Assembly (NCBI GenBank): GCA_021772985.1
Contig: JAJFKX010000046.1
Coordinates: 62,001 to 126,000, forward strand
Source of the DNA: Gammaproteobacteria bacterium
GTDB lineage: Bacteria > Pseudomonadota > Gammaproteobacteria > Xanthomonadales > Wenzhouxiangellaceae
Reading direction: 5' to 3'
DNA length: 64,000 bases
A program made the translations under genes and the position numbers. Below, piece after piece: positions 1 through 8,382 of this stretch. A model generated the notes under the pieces. That model did no database searches. It was not told where the DNA came from and was given only the letters and a program-made list of their open reading frames with translations. Every line of letters begins with the position of its first letter. Positions within the stretch are counted from its first letter, which is position 1.

Positions 1-399
1 CACAGTGGTATGGTTTTTTCCGGGATCAAGCTGGAAGCCGGATTGGAGCTGTTGGAAGGTGACCGGTTGAATTCCGGTACAGCATTTCGAACACCATTGG
101 CTACCTTACATGCATTCAATGGCCGGGCGGATCAGTTTCTGGTTACGCCGGATGACGGTCTACAGGATTTGTCATTGGGCATTTCCGGTCAGTTTTCTGC
201 ATTCAAGTGGGATGTCGTCGCGCATCATTTTTCTGCTGAGGCCAGCGGACGTAATTTTGGCTGGGAACTGGATGCATCACTGCGTAGAAATTTTTACAAG
301 CGCTACAGTTTGCTGCTTCAAGGGGCATTTTTTGATGCTGATGATGCAGCATTTAACGATACGACCAAACTATGGTTAATGTTGACGGCAGTGTTTTAA
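1..399 (+). CDS. Outer-membrane beta-barrel protein, C-terminal fragment (alginate-export/porin-like)
   Basis: The reading frame is open from base 1, so the gene begins before the window and only about 132 C-terminal residues are visible. The segment alternates polar and hydrophobic residues as transmembrane beta strands do, and it ends in LWLMLTAVF with a terminal Phe, the usual recognition signal for the BAM assembly machinery. The stretch PLATLHAFNGRADQFL followed by a DGLQDL turn resembles, from memory, the conserved C-terminal part of alginate-export-type outer-membrane proteins. The role is therefore probably an outer-membrane porin or export channel, but the substrate cannot be judged from a fragment. 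It is convergent with the methyltransferase gene downstream and a strong hairpin separates the two. Confidence 0.55.
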   Translation, partial: HSGMVFSGIKLEAGLELLEGDRLNSGTAFRTPLATLHAFNGRADQFLVTPDDGLQDLSLGISGQFSAFKWDVVAHHFSAEASGRNFGWELDASLRRNFYKRYSLLLQGAFFDADDAAFNDTTKLWLMLTAVF

Positions 400-436
400 T
401 AGCAAGTTTGAGCTAGTCTTCCGGAAGCTGATGATT

Positions 437-466
437 GCGAGGGTTTGATTATGCTTAAACCCTCGC
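437..466. terminator. Bidirectional hairpin terminator between convergent genes
   Basis: GCGAGGGTTT at 437-446 pairs perfectly with AAACCCTCGC at 457-466 around a 10-nt loop. It is followed by ATTTT on the plus strand. It lies between two convergent genes and could end transcription from both sides, although the T-tract is short. Confidence 0.7.
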
Positions 467-515
467 ATTTTCATCAATGTCGGCTATTTTAACAAAGGCA
501 GCCGCATTGTTTGTA

Positions 516-1640
516 TTAACCGGGAGCTTGCAGTACAACCCTATGGCATTGCAAATCATTATCGGCAAAAGCCTGGGCTGAGCCCCATAAATACAAGCGA
601 AAACGGCGGAAGTTATACTCACCGAATTGGTTAATCAATCGTTGCCGATGGCTTTCTAAATTATTTGCCCAGGTTTCAATAGTGTATTGATAACTTTTGC
701 TGTCATCGTGTAGTGAAACCAGTTTTAAGCCTTCTTGTTTGGCGGCTTTTAAAAAGCCTTTCAAGTGCAGGAACGAGTGGTTGAGTGGGAAAATATGCTT
801 ATAAATAAACTCGGACATCGCATATTTCTTGGTTGATGCGCTGGCGTCGAGATAAGCATAACCACCAGGTTTGAGTAAGCGCCGTAGCTGATGGCAGACG
901 CGACGGTATTGCGGTAGATGCTCCATCACTCCCATGATACTGATGGCATCAAACTTTTGTGGTGGTGCATAGGCAAGAAAATCCTGGTTCAAAACTTTTA
1001 GGTGTTTCGATGGAAAGGTATTTTCCAGGTATTCTTTGGATTGCTGAGAAATGGTAAGCGCAGTGATATCTACAGACCTGGGCAATAAGTATTTGGTGAA
1101 TGCGCCCCAACCAGGCCCAATTTCAAGCACCTGCTTACCAGAATCAATATGGCAGGCCTCAGCTGCGAATTCCAGCTTGCGTTCGGTGGCCGTTGCTAAA
1201 TTTTCATCAGGATTGTCATAGATGCCTTGAGTATATGCAGGCCAGGTGGAATCCAGAAACGACAGGTAAAATGCAGGGTCAAGTTCATAATGTTTGTCGA
1301 TAGCCATCTTGTTGGTACGAACCTGTCCTAAAAAAGTGGGCACCAGAAAACGCGATAACCAGCTAAACCCATGCCGCGATTTCAGCACTGTGCGAATGCT
1401 TAATACACTTTGCATGGAACCTTCGATATCAATATCACCTTGCAGATAGGCTTCAATAATGCCGTTTTCATTCAAGCTGAATAGATGATTTTGTGCATCT
1501 TGGGTTTTTACGGTAATGGTGGCTGCTGTCTTGCCATCACCAGCCAGAATCAGCTGGCCATCTGGTAGCCGAAACTCCATTGCTGTACCGGCCTTTGAAA
1601 ATGCTTTGTTCAACATACGTTGAAAAATATTCTGTCGCAT
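516..1640 (-). CDS. cfa: Cyclopropane-fatty-acyl-phospholipid synthase family methyltransferase
   Basis: This 374-residue protein has the size and two-part layout of CFA synthases. An N-terminal lipid-binding-like region (about 1-120) contains the FSLNENGIIEAYLQGDIDIEG segment typical of the family. A SAM-dependent methyltransferase domain follows, with motif I VLEIGPGWGAF and the later LLKPGGYAYLD strand. Such enzymes transfer a methylene from SAM to the double bond of unsaturated phospholipid acyl chains in the inner membrane, usually in stationary phase or under stress. The ATG start follows a GGGGGT stretch usable as a ribosome site. It is transcribed alone and divergently from the S9 peptidase. 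A CFA-like enzyme with another lipid product, such as a methoxy fatty acid, cannot be excluded. Confidence 0.85.
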   Translation of the reverse strand: MRQNIFQRMLNKAFSKAGTAMEFRLPDGQLILAGDGKTAATITVKTQDAQNHLFSLNENGIIEAYLQGDIDIEGSMQSVLSIRTVLKSRHGFSWLSRFLVPTFLGQVRTNKMAIDKHYELDPAFYLSFLDSTWPAYTQGIYDNPDENLATATERKLEFAAEACHIDSGKQVLEIGPGWGAFTKYLLPRSVDITALTISQQSKEYLENTFPSKHLKVLNQDFLAYAPPQKFDAISIMGVMEHLPQYRRVCHQLRRLLKPGGYAYLDASASTKKYAMSEFIYKHIFPLNHSFLHLKGFLKAAKQEGLKLVSLHDDSKSYQYTIETWANNLESHRQRLINQFGEYNFRRFRLYLWGSAQAFADNDLQCHRVVLQAPG

Positions 1641-1782
1641 AGCAGACCCCCGTCATTGCTCATTATATTAATAAAGTGCTGTAATTATCGCTATAAGCAC
1701 ACCATGTCAGCTTATACTACCCGATTTTGAAGCGAGACAGCACGAGTGCTCTATTGACAGAGCACCAACAGGAGTCAAACAC

Positions 1783-4014
1783 ATGGATACATTCCAAGGC
1801 CGGTTATTGGTTGGTTTGATGTTTTTGATGGTACTGCTGACAGCTTGTAACCGCCAACAAAGTGCTGACTCCGAAGCAAATGATGTAAGCCTTGCTGCAG
1901 CTGGCACACTGGATGAATCTATGACGATAAAAGCACCTGTTGCAGAACGCCGCGCGCATATATTGGAAGCTCATGGGTTGCAGCGTAATGACCCTTATTA
2001 CTGGCTGCGGGATGATCAGCGTGAAGCCGCTGATGTGTTGGCGTATCTGGAGGTTGAGAACCAATATACAGATCAGCTGACAGCATCGCATGCAGAGTTG
2101 GGAGAACAGTTATACCAGGAGTTAATCGCCAGGATTCCCGGTGATGATGCATCCGTGCCATATCAGGATCGGGGCTTTTGGTATGCTCGACAATATCAGC
2201 AAGGCAAGGAACTGCCCATCCATGTGCGCTGGTCGCAAAGTGACACTGAGCCGCAGGGTGAACCGGAGGTTTTGCTGGATGAAAATCAGTTAAAGGGTGA
2301 GCTGGAGTTTTACCAGATTGGGGATTATGATGTCAGCGCTGATGGCCGTTGGCTGGCTTGGACAGAAGATACCATCAGCCGTGGCATACATCGGCTTAAG
2401 TTTCGCGATCTGCATGCTCAGGTTGAACATGCTGAAGTGATTGAAATGGTTAGTTCAGAAGTATTGTTCGCCAATGATAATCACACTGTGTTTTATGTGA
2501 AACTACAGCAAGACACATTAATCCCATGGCAAATCTGGCGTCACCAGTTGGGTACAGAGGTCAGTCATGACCAGTTGGTTTACCAGGAAGACGATCCGGC
2601 TTATTTCACCAGCATAGGACGAAGCCGTGACAACCGATACATTATCGCTCAGCACATCAGTACCTTGACTACTGAGATACGGTTGCTGGATGCAAACCAG
2701 CCAGAGCAAGTACCGCAAGTTATATTGCCTCGTCAGCAGGGACATGAATATTCCGTGGAAACGCTGGGTGATAGGGTTTTTTTATTAACCAATGACAATG
2801 CCAGTAATTTCCGGGTTGTTTATGCTTCGCTGGCAACCATTGCTGATCGAGGCACGTGGCAGGAAGTTGTGCCAGAAAATACCAGTGCATTGATAAGTGA
2901 TTTTGCAGTTTTTCGTGAGCATCTGGTGTTGAGTGTTATTGATAACGCCAATCAGTTGCTGAAGGTAATACCACTGGATCAAGCGCAAGCCGGAGCTGAG
3001 CAAAGCTGGGAGATTGCTGCTGACGAGCCAGCATTTGAGATGAGCATTGACACCAACCCCAGCAGTGATACCAGCCGGCTGCGTTACACCTATGAATCGC
3101 CGGCGACGCCATTGAGTTGGTATGAGGTTGACTTAAACACCGGTGAGCGCCGCCTGCTTAAACGATCGTTTGCCGGAAATGACTATGACCCTGCGCAGTA
3201 TAAAGTAGCCCGCTTGGTTAGCACTGCAAGAGATGGCATGGAAGTGCCTGTGACCTTGCTGTATCAACAAGGCTTGCAGCCGGATGGCAGTCATCCAATG
3301 TATTTGCTTGGTTATGGTTCTTATGGTTCCAGTTATCTGCCGGGTTTCCAACGGGATATGCTCAGCTTGGTAGATCGGGGTTTTGTATTTGCATTGGCAC
3401 ACATCCGAGGTGGGCAGGAAAAAGGCCGGGCCTGGTACGAACACGGTAAATTGCTTAACAAGAAAAATACCTTTACCGACTTTATTGATGTAGGTCGCGA
3501 CATGCAGGCACGTGGTTGGGCGGCGCGGGATAAGCTGGTTGGCAGTGGTCGCAGTGCAGGTGGTTTACTGATCAGTGCAGTGGCTAATATGGCGCCGGAA
3601 ATATTTGAAATTCTAATTGCCGGAGTACCGTTCGTCGATGTTATTACCACTATGCTGGATGAATCGATACCACTGACAACCTTTGAGTTTGATGAATGGG
3701 GTAACCCGAAAGATAAAGAGTACTACGACTATATGCTGTCTTATTCGCCATATGATCAGATTAGTGCTCAGGAGTACCCGCATTTGTATGTGACTACCGG
3801 GTTATGGGATCCGGCCGTGCAGTATTGGGAACCAGCCAAGTGGGTTGCCAAACTACGGCACAATAAAACTGATAACAACACTCTAGTGATGCGAACTGAT
3901 ATGAATGCAGGCCACCGTGGAGGTTCCGGACGCTATGAACGGCAGCATGACAGAGCTAGAGAATATGCTTTCATATTGAGCTTATTGGAATCTGAAAAGC
4001 AGCTCCATAAGTAA
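1783..4014 (+). CDS. ptrB: S9A family oligopeptidase (protease II / prolyl oligopeptidase type), lipoprotein
   Basis: 743 residues. The N-terminus is a lipoprotein signal (hydrophobic run ending LLTAC, lipobox Cys22), so the enzyme is probably anchored in the cell envelope, whereas classical protease II is cytosolic. After a variable-length linker come the beta-propeller region (about 100-470) and the C-terminal alpha/beta hydrolase. The catalytic triad is visible: Ser591 in GSGRSAGG, Asp676 in GLWDPAVQYWEP, His711 in NAGHRGG. The GLxDPxVxYxEPAKWVAKLR block favours the oligopeptidase B branch, which cleaves short peptides after basic residues, over prolyl oligopeptidase. An AGGAG site precedes the ATG. 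The gene stands alone. The symbol denotes the family, not a proven orthologue. Confidence 0.85.
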   Translation: MDTFQGRLLVGLMFLMVLLTACNRQQSADSEANDVSLAAAGTLDESMTIKAPVAERRAHILEAHGLQRNDPYYWLRDDQREAADVLAYLEVENQYTDQLTASHAELGEQLYQELIARIPGDDASVPYQDRGFWYARQYQQGKELPIHVRWSQSDTEPQGEPEVLLDENQLKGELEFYQIGDYDVSADGRWLAWTEDTISRGIHRLKFRDLHAQVEHAEVIEMVSSEVLFANDNHTVFYVKLQQDTLIPWQIWRHQLGTEVSHDQLVYQEDDPAYFTSIGRSRDNRYIIAQHISTLTTEIRLLDANQPEQVPQVILPRQQGHEYSVETLGDRVFLLTNDNASNFRVVYASLATIADRGTWQEVVPENTSALISDFAVFREHLVLSVIDNANQLLKVIPLDQAQAGAEQSWEIAADEPAFEMSIDTNPSSDTSRLRYTYESPATPLSWYEVDLNTGERRLLKRSFAGNDYDPAQYKVARLVSTARDGMEVPVTLLYQQGLQPDGSHPMYLLGYGSYGSSYLPGFQRDMLSLVDRGFVFALAHIRGGQEKGRAWYEHGKLLNKKNTFTDFIDVGRDMQARGWAARDKLVGSGRSAGGLLISAVANMAPEIFEILIAGVPFVDVITTMLDESIPLTTFEFDEWGNPKDKEYYDYMLSYSPYDQISAQEYPHLYVTTGLWDPAVQYWEPAKWVAKLRHNKTDNNTLVMRTDMNAGHRGGSGRYERQHDRAREYAFILSLLESEKQLHK

Positions 4015-4073
4015 GCTGCTGGCATAGTTCAGGATTGCATGCAGGTATTCGGTTGAATGGGCTGGAGCCAGGG

Positions 4074-4529
4074 TCAAAAACTTACACCAAATGCCAAGCC
4101 AAACACGAGTGTGTTTTCCTGGTCTGTGATATCAACATGCACTTGTGGTGATAGCGTGTAGTCACTGAATTCAAACTCATAGAGTCCACCGATACGACCA
4201 ACTGCGGCACTTTCCCCATTTCGGAATTCAACACCCGGTCCAGCCTGGATAGCAAAGCCACGCCAAATGTGAAGGTCAGCAACAAATAACAAGCTGGTTG
4301 CGTTGATGTTTTCAGTAGCATATTCGATGACTGAACCCACACCCAAAAAATAGTTGATTCTATATTCGTAGTCCAACCCGATAGTGAACTCAGTCAAATC
4401 CTCAACATGCGAGCCGCCAACAAAAACAGACAGGTGATGTGGTTCTGCCGTACTGCTTTGTTGCGCATTAGCAGTGCAGTAACAGCAACAAAGCAGTATA
4501 AGGGCCATGTTGTAATGGCGATATTTCAT
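4074..4529 (-). CDS. Small outer-membrane beta-barrel protein
   Basis: 151 residues with a cleavable signal peptide (hydrophobic, Cys-rich core ending ANA before QQSS). The mature part is made of amphipathic strands with aromatic girdles (for example FTIGLDYEYRINYFLGVG and FAIQAGPGVEFRNG) and ends GLAFGVSF, a terminal Phe typical of integral outer-membrane proteins. The length suits an 8-stranded barrel of the OmpW/PagP size class, but I recognise no specific family. AAAGG lies 8 nt upstream of the ATG. It is convergent with the S9 peptidase gene and divergent from the MerC gene. Function unknown. Confidence 0.72.
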   Translation of the reverse strand: MKYRHYNMALILLCCCYCTANAQQSSTAEPHHLSVFVGGSHVEDLTEFTIGLDYEYRINYFLGVGSVIEYATENINATSLLFVADLHIWRGFAIQAGPGVEFRNGESAAVGRIGGLYEFEFSDYTLSPQVHVDITDQENTLVFGLAFGVSF

Positions 4530-4656
4530 TATTTTGTGCCTTTACATGAAAACAGTGGGTGCGATTAAGGAGCACCGTTCATCAAATCCATGCATCAATA
4601 GATGTGACTGTATCCGTAATGGTTACAGTTAGTGGAAAGCTTTCAAGTTATAACAT

Positions 4657-4675
4657 AATGTTATATTATATCATT
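4657..4675. promoter_or_regulatory. Putative Zur (zinc uptake regulator) box
   Basis: The 19 bases AATGTTATATTATATCATT fit the gammaproteobacterial Zur palindrome (AATGTTATA-n-TATAACATT). The left half is identical and the right half differs at one position. The upstream bases (TATAACAT at 4650-4657) add a further, overlapping half-site. The box ends one base before the ATG of the MerC-domain gene and overlaps the best -10 candidate, so binding would block transcription under zinc-replete conditions. Confidence 0.7.
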
Positions 4676-4676
4676 T

Positions 4677-5105
4677 ATGCAGTCTTCCCCCATTCAATCA
4701 CCAGCAGAAACCAAGAGGTCAGCCCAATGGCTGGATCGCCTTGGCATCGGGCTATCGATAGCTTGCTGGATCCACTGTGCATTGTTGCCTGTGGTGGTTA
4801 TAGCATCGCCGGCCTTGAGTGGGTGGCTGTTAAATGACAGCAGTTTTCATGTTTGGTTGTTGAGTTTGATTTTGCCCACTGCAATGCTGGCATTTGTGTT
4901 TGGTTGGCTCAAGCACCGTAATCCGGCTACCTTGATTATTGGCGGTTGCGGGTTACTGTTGATAGTGCTGGCATCAATACAGGCTGCCTGGTTTGGCCAT
5001 AGCCTATTAAGCGAGTCAATGGAAAAAGTTTTCACTTCATTGGGTGGTTTGTTGTTGGCAATGGGGCATTTCAGGAATCTTCGTCAGCAGCGAAGTAGCC
5101 GTTAG
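4677..5105 (+). CDS. MerC-domain membrane protein, probably zinc-responsive
   Basis: 142 residues with four predicted membrane segments. The first contains CWIHCALLP, the paired-cysteine motif that characterises MerC-type metal transport proteins. MerC of mercury operons moves Hg(II) across the inner membrane, but chromosomal MerC-domain proteins preceded by Zur boxes are known among the zinc-starvation genes of gammaproteobacteria, and no mer genes are near. The probable role is low-zinc homeostasis at the inner membrane. There is no Shine-Dalgarno sequence, and an AT-rich -10-like element lies only a few bases upstream, so the mRNA may be leaderless. An overlapping larger reading frame from 4559 is a shadow. 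Confidence 0.78.
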   Translation: MQSSPIQSPAETKRSAQWLDRLGIGLSIACWIHCALLPVVVIASPALSGWLLNDSSFHVWLLSLILPTAMLAFVFGWLKHRNPATLIIGGCGLLLIVLASIQAAWFGHSLLSESMEKVFTSLGGLLLAMGHFRNLRQQRSSR

Positions 5106-5240
5106 GCTTATTTTCTTTAGCATCTATCTGCATCCGAATGAGCATCCAGTAATCAGCTGCTTGCTCGGGGTGTTGTCATCGCTTAAGTTATAGCACTTAA
5201 TTTTTTTGTTTTGCTTGGGCACGCAACCGCTGGAGGCACC

Positions 5241-7979
5241 ATGTCTTTATTTCGTATTGTTTATTTAGGGTTCCTGATCTGCCTGTTGGTAGCGTGTCAA
5301 TCTGAACAACAGGATAATCAGGTTGCAGATAATAGCGATGTCGGGACACAGGTCACAGCAGAGAACACAAATCAAATTCCGGATGGTCAATTACCTCGGG
5401 ATGTATTGCCGGAGCATTACGCCCTGCAATTACGAGTGGATCCTGCAATGGAAAGGTTTTCCGGTATTGTCCGCATTGATTTGAACTTCATCTCAGCTAA
5501 GGATCATTTTTGGTTGCACGGCAATGGTATTACAGTACAGCAGGCCAGTATGTTGCCTGTAGGTGCTGATGTGATTGATTTGAGTTATCAACAGATGCAT
5601 GATTCCGGAGTTGCCCGGTTGAGTGCCGAACAGCAGATACCGGCTGGTAAAGCGGTATTGGAAATGGTTTTTGATGCGCCGTTTAACCGTTCACTGGAAG
5701 GTTTGTACCGGGTTGATACCGGTGACGAAGCGTACGCGTTTACCCAGTTTGAAGCCAGTTCTGCCAGGCTGGCTTTTCCGGGATTTGATGATCCATGGTT
5801 TAAAACACCATTTACTGTGACCATGGAAGTCAAACAGGAACATGCTGCTATTACCAACGGTCCGGAACTGGGTTCAACTGATCTGGAGGATGGTTGGAAA
5901 TCGGTGAGTTTTGCCACCACCAAGCCGCTGCCGACCTACCTGGTGGCTTTTGCCGTTGGGCCATTTGATGTGGTGAGCTGGGAAGATTTACCCCCAACAG
6001 ATGTGCGGGCAACAGCTTTGCCATTTCGTGGAATTGCTGTACGAGGCAAGGGGCAGCAGTTGACTTATGCACTGCAAAACACTCAGCCGATTCTTGAGTC
6101 ACTGGAAGATTATTTCGGTATTCCATACCCATATGCCAAGCTGGATATCATTGCCGTTCCAGACTTTTCTGCAGGTGCCATGGAAAACGCCGGGGCAATT
6201 ACTTACCGGGAACAATTGTTATTGCTGGATGAAAACAGCAGTGCCCAGATCAAACATGCTTACCGTTCGGTACATGCACACGAGCTGGCACATCAATGGT
6301 TTGGTAATCTGGTCACCCCCAATTGGTGGGATGATATCTGGTTGAATGAAGCATTCGCTACCTGGATGGCTGCAGTGGCATTGGACCGGATAAATCCTGA
6401 CGGTGGTTATCGTCATAGCCTGCAACGGCGGGTGATGGGGGCAATGGAGGTGGACAGTCTGGTCAGTGCACGGCAAATTCGCCAACCGATTCTGTCCAAT
6501 CATGACATCGCATCTGCGTTTGACGGTATTACCTATAGCAAGGGTGGTGGTGTATTGGCGATGTTCGAACGATACCTGGGGCGTGAAGGGTTTCGTGCCG
6601 GTATACAAAACTATATGCAAAAACATAGCTGGGGTAATGCCAATGCAGATGATTTTATAGCAGCTATTTCGGAACAATCTGTCGAGGGTGAGGCTGCTTC
6701 GACTGCCGCAGCATTTTTGTCTTTTCTGACTCAACCGGGATTGCCTTTAGTGAGTGCTGAATATTCGTGTGACAATGGTGTGCAGGTAAAACTAAGCCAG
6801 AGTCGATACTTGCCATTGGGATCTGAGGGCGATCCTGACCGGCAATGGCAGATTCCAGCCTGTGTTCGTTATGGTATGGCCAATGGTACCACTGGGATCC
6901 AATGCACCCTGCTGAGTTATGCAGATACCCAAATGGGTCTGGAACTGGAACAATGCCCTGATTGGGTTTTGCCCAATGCCGGAGGTGCCGGTTATTACCG
7001 GTTTGCATTGAGTACAGATAATTGGGACAAACTGTTGGCCGCTGTTGATCAGCTTAGTGATACCGAAATGCTGGCTGTCAGCGATAGTTTGCTGTCAGCT
7101 TATCAGGCTGGTGGCTTGGAATTATCAACGCTTTTTGAGCATCTGCCGGTTTTGCTGAACCATTCAAATTATGAGGTTGCTGCCAGCACTCTGGATGATG
7201 TTCAGGAAATTTATGAAGAAATAGCCGATAGCCGCGCACAAACACTGATGCAGCAGCAATTGATAACACTATATCAGGGCCGCCTGAATCAATTGGGTAT
7301 GGACAAGTTGCAAGACCGCAATGCAGCCAGTTTGCAGGAAAAGCTGGCCGAGCAGCTGGCATTGGTGTTGCGTTCACCCAAAAGCCGTGTACAACTCGGT
7401 TCTATGAGCATGGCATATACCGGTACACCTACGCTGGAGCCGAGCTTAACCGACACCGATGTTAACCTTGATTTGTTGGAAGTAGCAATGAGTGTGGCAA
7501 TCCGAGATCATGGCAAATTTTATTTTGACCATCTCATTCAATCAGCTCTGCAATCCGATGACGCAACTTATCGTCAGTGGGTGTTTTCGGCTGCCGGGCA
7601 TGTTGAAGATGTGCAATTACAACAGCAAGTATTGTCACTGGCATTGAGTGATACGATCCGAAGTAATGAAGTCAGTATGCTGCTGTTGCCGCAAATGCAA
7701 CAACCGACAACCAGAGAATATGCTTGGGAATGGTTGCAAAACAACCTGGATTCAGTGGTTGAGCGCATACCAATATGGCGTAAAGGCAGGGTTTCTCAAT
7801 ATGCCGGTTATTTGTGCAACGAAGATGGTCGATTAGAGGTCGAAGCATTTTTCAGCAACAAGATTGAAGATCTCCAAGGTGGGCCTAGAGCATTGGCTAA
7901 TACCCTGGAAACAATACAGTTGTGCGTGGCGCGTAAGGAACATTATGGGCCACAATTGGTCTCCTGGACACGTCGTTGA
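5241..7979 (+). CDS. M1 family zinc aminopeptidase, lipoprotein
   Basis: About 912 residues from the ATG at 5241, chosen because GGAGG lies 5 nt upstream; the longer frame from TTG 5211 has no ribosome site. The N-terminus is a lipoprotein signal ending LLVAC. The M1 signature is complete: the exopeptidase motif GAMEN, then HELAH (His347, Glu348, His351) and the third zinc ligand Glu370 in WLNEAFATW. The C-terminal helical ERAP1-like region (about 560-912) is full length. The enzyme removes N-terminal residues from peptides, probably in the periplasm or at the outer membrane because of the lipid anchor. It is followed after 8 bp by the DUF962 gene, so the two are probably cotranscribed. Confidence 0.88.
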   Translation: MSLFRIVYLGFLICLLVACQSEQQDNQVADNSDVGTQVTAENTNQIPDGQLPRDVLPEHYALQLRVDPAMERFSGIVRIDLNFISAKDHFWLHGNGITVQQASMLPVGADVIDLSYQQMHDSGVARLSAEQQIPAGKAVLEMVFDAPFNRSLEGLYRVDTGDEAYAFTQFEASSARLAFPGFDDPWFKTPFTVTMEVKQEHAAITNGPELGSTDLEDGWKSVSFATTKPLPTYLVAFAVGPFDVVSWEDLPPTDVRATALPFRGIAVRGKGQQLTYALQNTQPILESLEDYFGIPYPYAKLDIIAVPDFSAGAMENAGAITYREQLLLLDENSSAQIKHAYRSVHAHELAHQWFGNLVTPNWWDDIWLNEAFATWMAAVALDRINPDGGYRHSLQRRVMGAMEVDSLVSARQIRQPILSNHDIASAFDGITYSKGGGVLAMFERYLGREGFRAGIQNYMQKHSWGNANADDFIAAISEQSVEGEAASTAAAFLSFLTQPGLPLVSAEYSCDNGVQVKLSQSRYLPLGSEGDPDRQWQIPACVRYGMANGTTGIQCTLLSYADTQMGLELEQCPDWVLPNAGGAGYYRFALSTDNWDKLLAAVDQLSDTEMLAVSDSLLSAYQAGGLELSTLFEHLPVLLNHSNYEVAASTLDDVQEIYEEIADSRAQTLMQQQLITLYQGRLNQLGMDKLQDRNAASLQEKLAEQLALVLRSPKSRVQLGSMSMAYTGTPTLEPSLTDTDVNLDLLEVAMSVAIRDHGKFYFDHLIQSALQSDDATYRQWVFSAAGHVEDVQLQQQVLSLALSDTIRSNEVSMLLLPQMQQPTTREYAWEWLQNNLDSVVERIPIWRKGRVSQYAGYLCNEDGRLEVEAFFSNKIEDLQGGPRALANTLETIQLCVARKEHYGPQLVSWTRR

Positions 7980-7987
7980 GGAACCCC

Positions 7988-8314
7988 ATGATGTCAGACG
8001 ACCCCGAAAAAAATACCGGCTTTGCCAGTTTTAGCGAGTTTTATCCCTTTTATTTGCAAGAACATCAAAACCTGGTGTGTCGCCGATTACACTATATCGG
8101 CAGCTGGCTGGTACTGATTGTTGTCGTTGCCAGCATACTGTCCGGCAAATTGTGGTTATTGGTACTGGTGCCGGTGATTGGGTATGGGTTCGCCTGGGTC
8201 GGTCATTTCTTTTTTGAGCATAATAAGCCGGCTACTTTTAAACACCCGCTTTACAGTTTTTGGGGTGACTGGGTTATGTTTGCTGATATTTTGCGTGGTA
8301 AGGTCAGCATCTAA
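7988..8314 (+). CDS. DUF962 / Mpo1-like membrane protein
   Basis: 108 residues. The start ATG at 7988 is chosen because AGGA lies 5 nt before it; it sits 8 bp after the aminopeptidase stop, suggesting an operon. The N-terminal FSEFYPFYLQEHQN and RRLHYIGSW carry the conserved His residues of DUF962, the family of yeast Mpo1, a fatty-acid alpha-oxidation dioxygenase. Two to three hydrophobic segments follow, then the family's HPLYSFWGDWVMF block with a conserved Gly-Asp. It is an inner-membrane protein. Enzyme activity is inferred from the family only. Confidence 0.8.
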   Translation: MMSDDPEKNTGFASFSEFYPFYLQEHQNLVCRRLHYIGSWLVLIVVVASILSGKLWLLVLVPVIGYGFAWVGHFFFEHNKPATFKHPLYSFWGDWVMFADILRGKVSI

Positions 8315-8382
8315 AGCAGACATGGCTCATAAACCAATGCTGCTTCGGGTTTGCTGTCTGTCAACATAGAACTCTGTAAGCC

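Noticed and set aside
4559-4837. 92-codon plus-strand frame overlapping the MerC gene
   Set aside because: It overlaps the Zur box and the well-supported MerC frame and has no family features.
4677-5105. Mercury-resistance operon
   Set aside because: Only a MerC-domain gene is present; no merR, merT, merP or merA is seen, and the upstream site is Zur-like.
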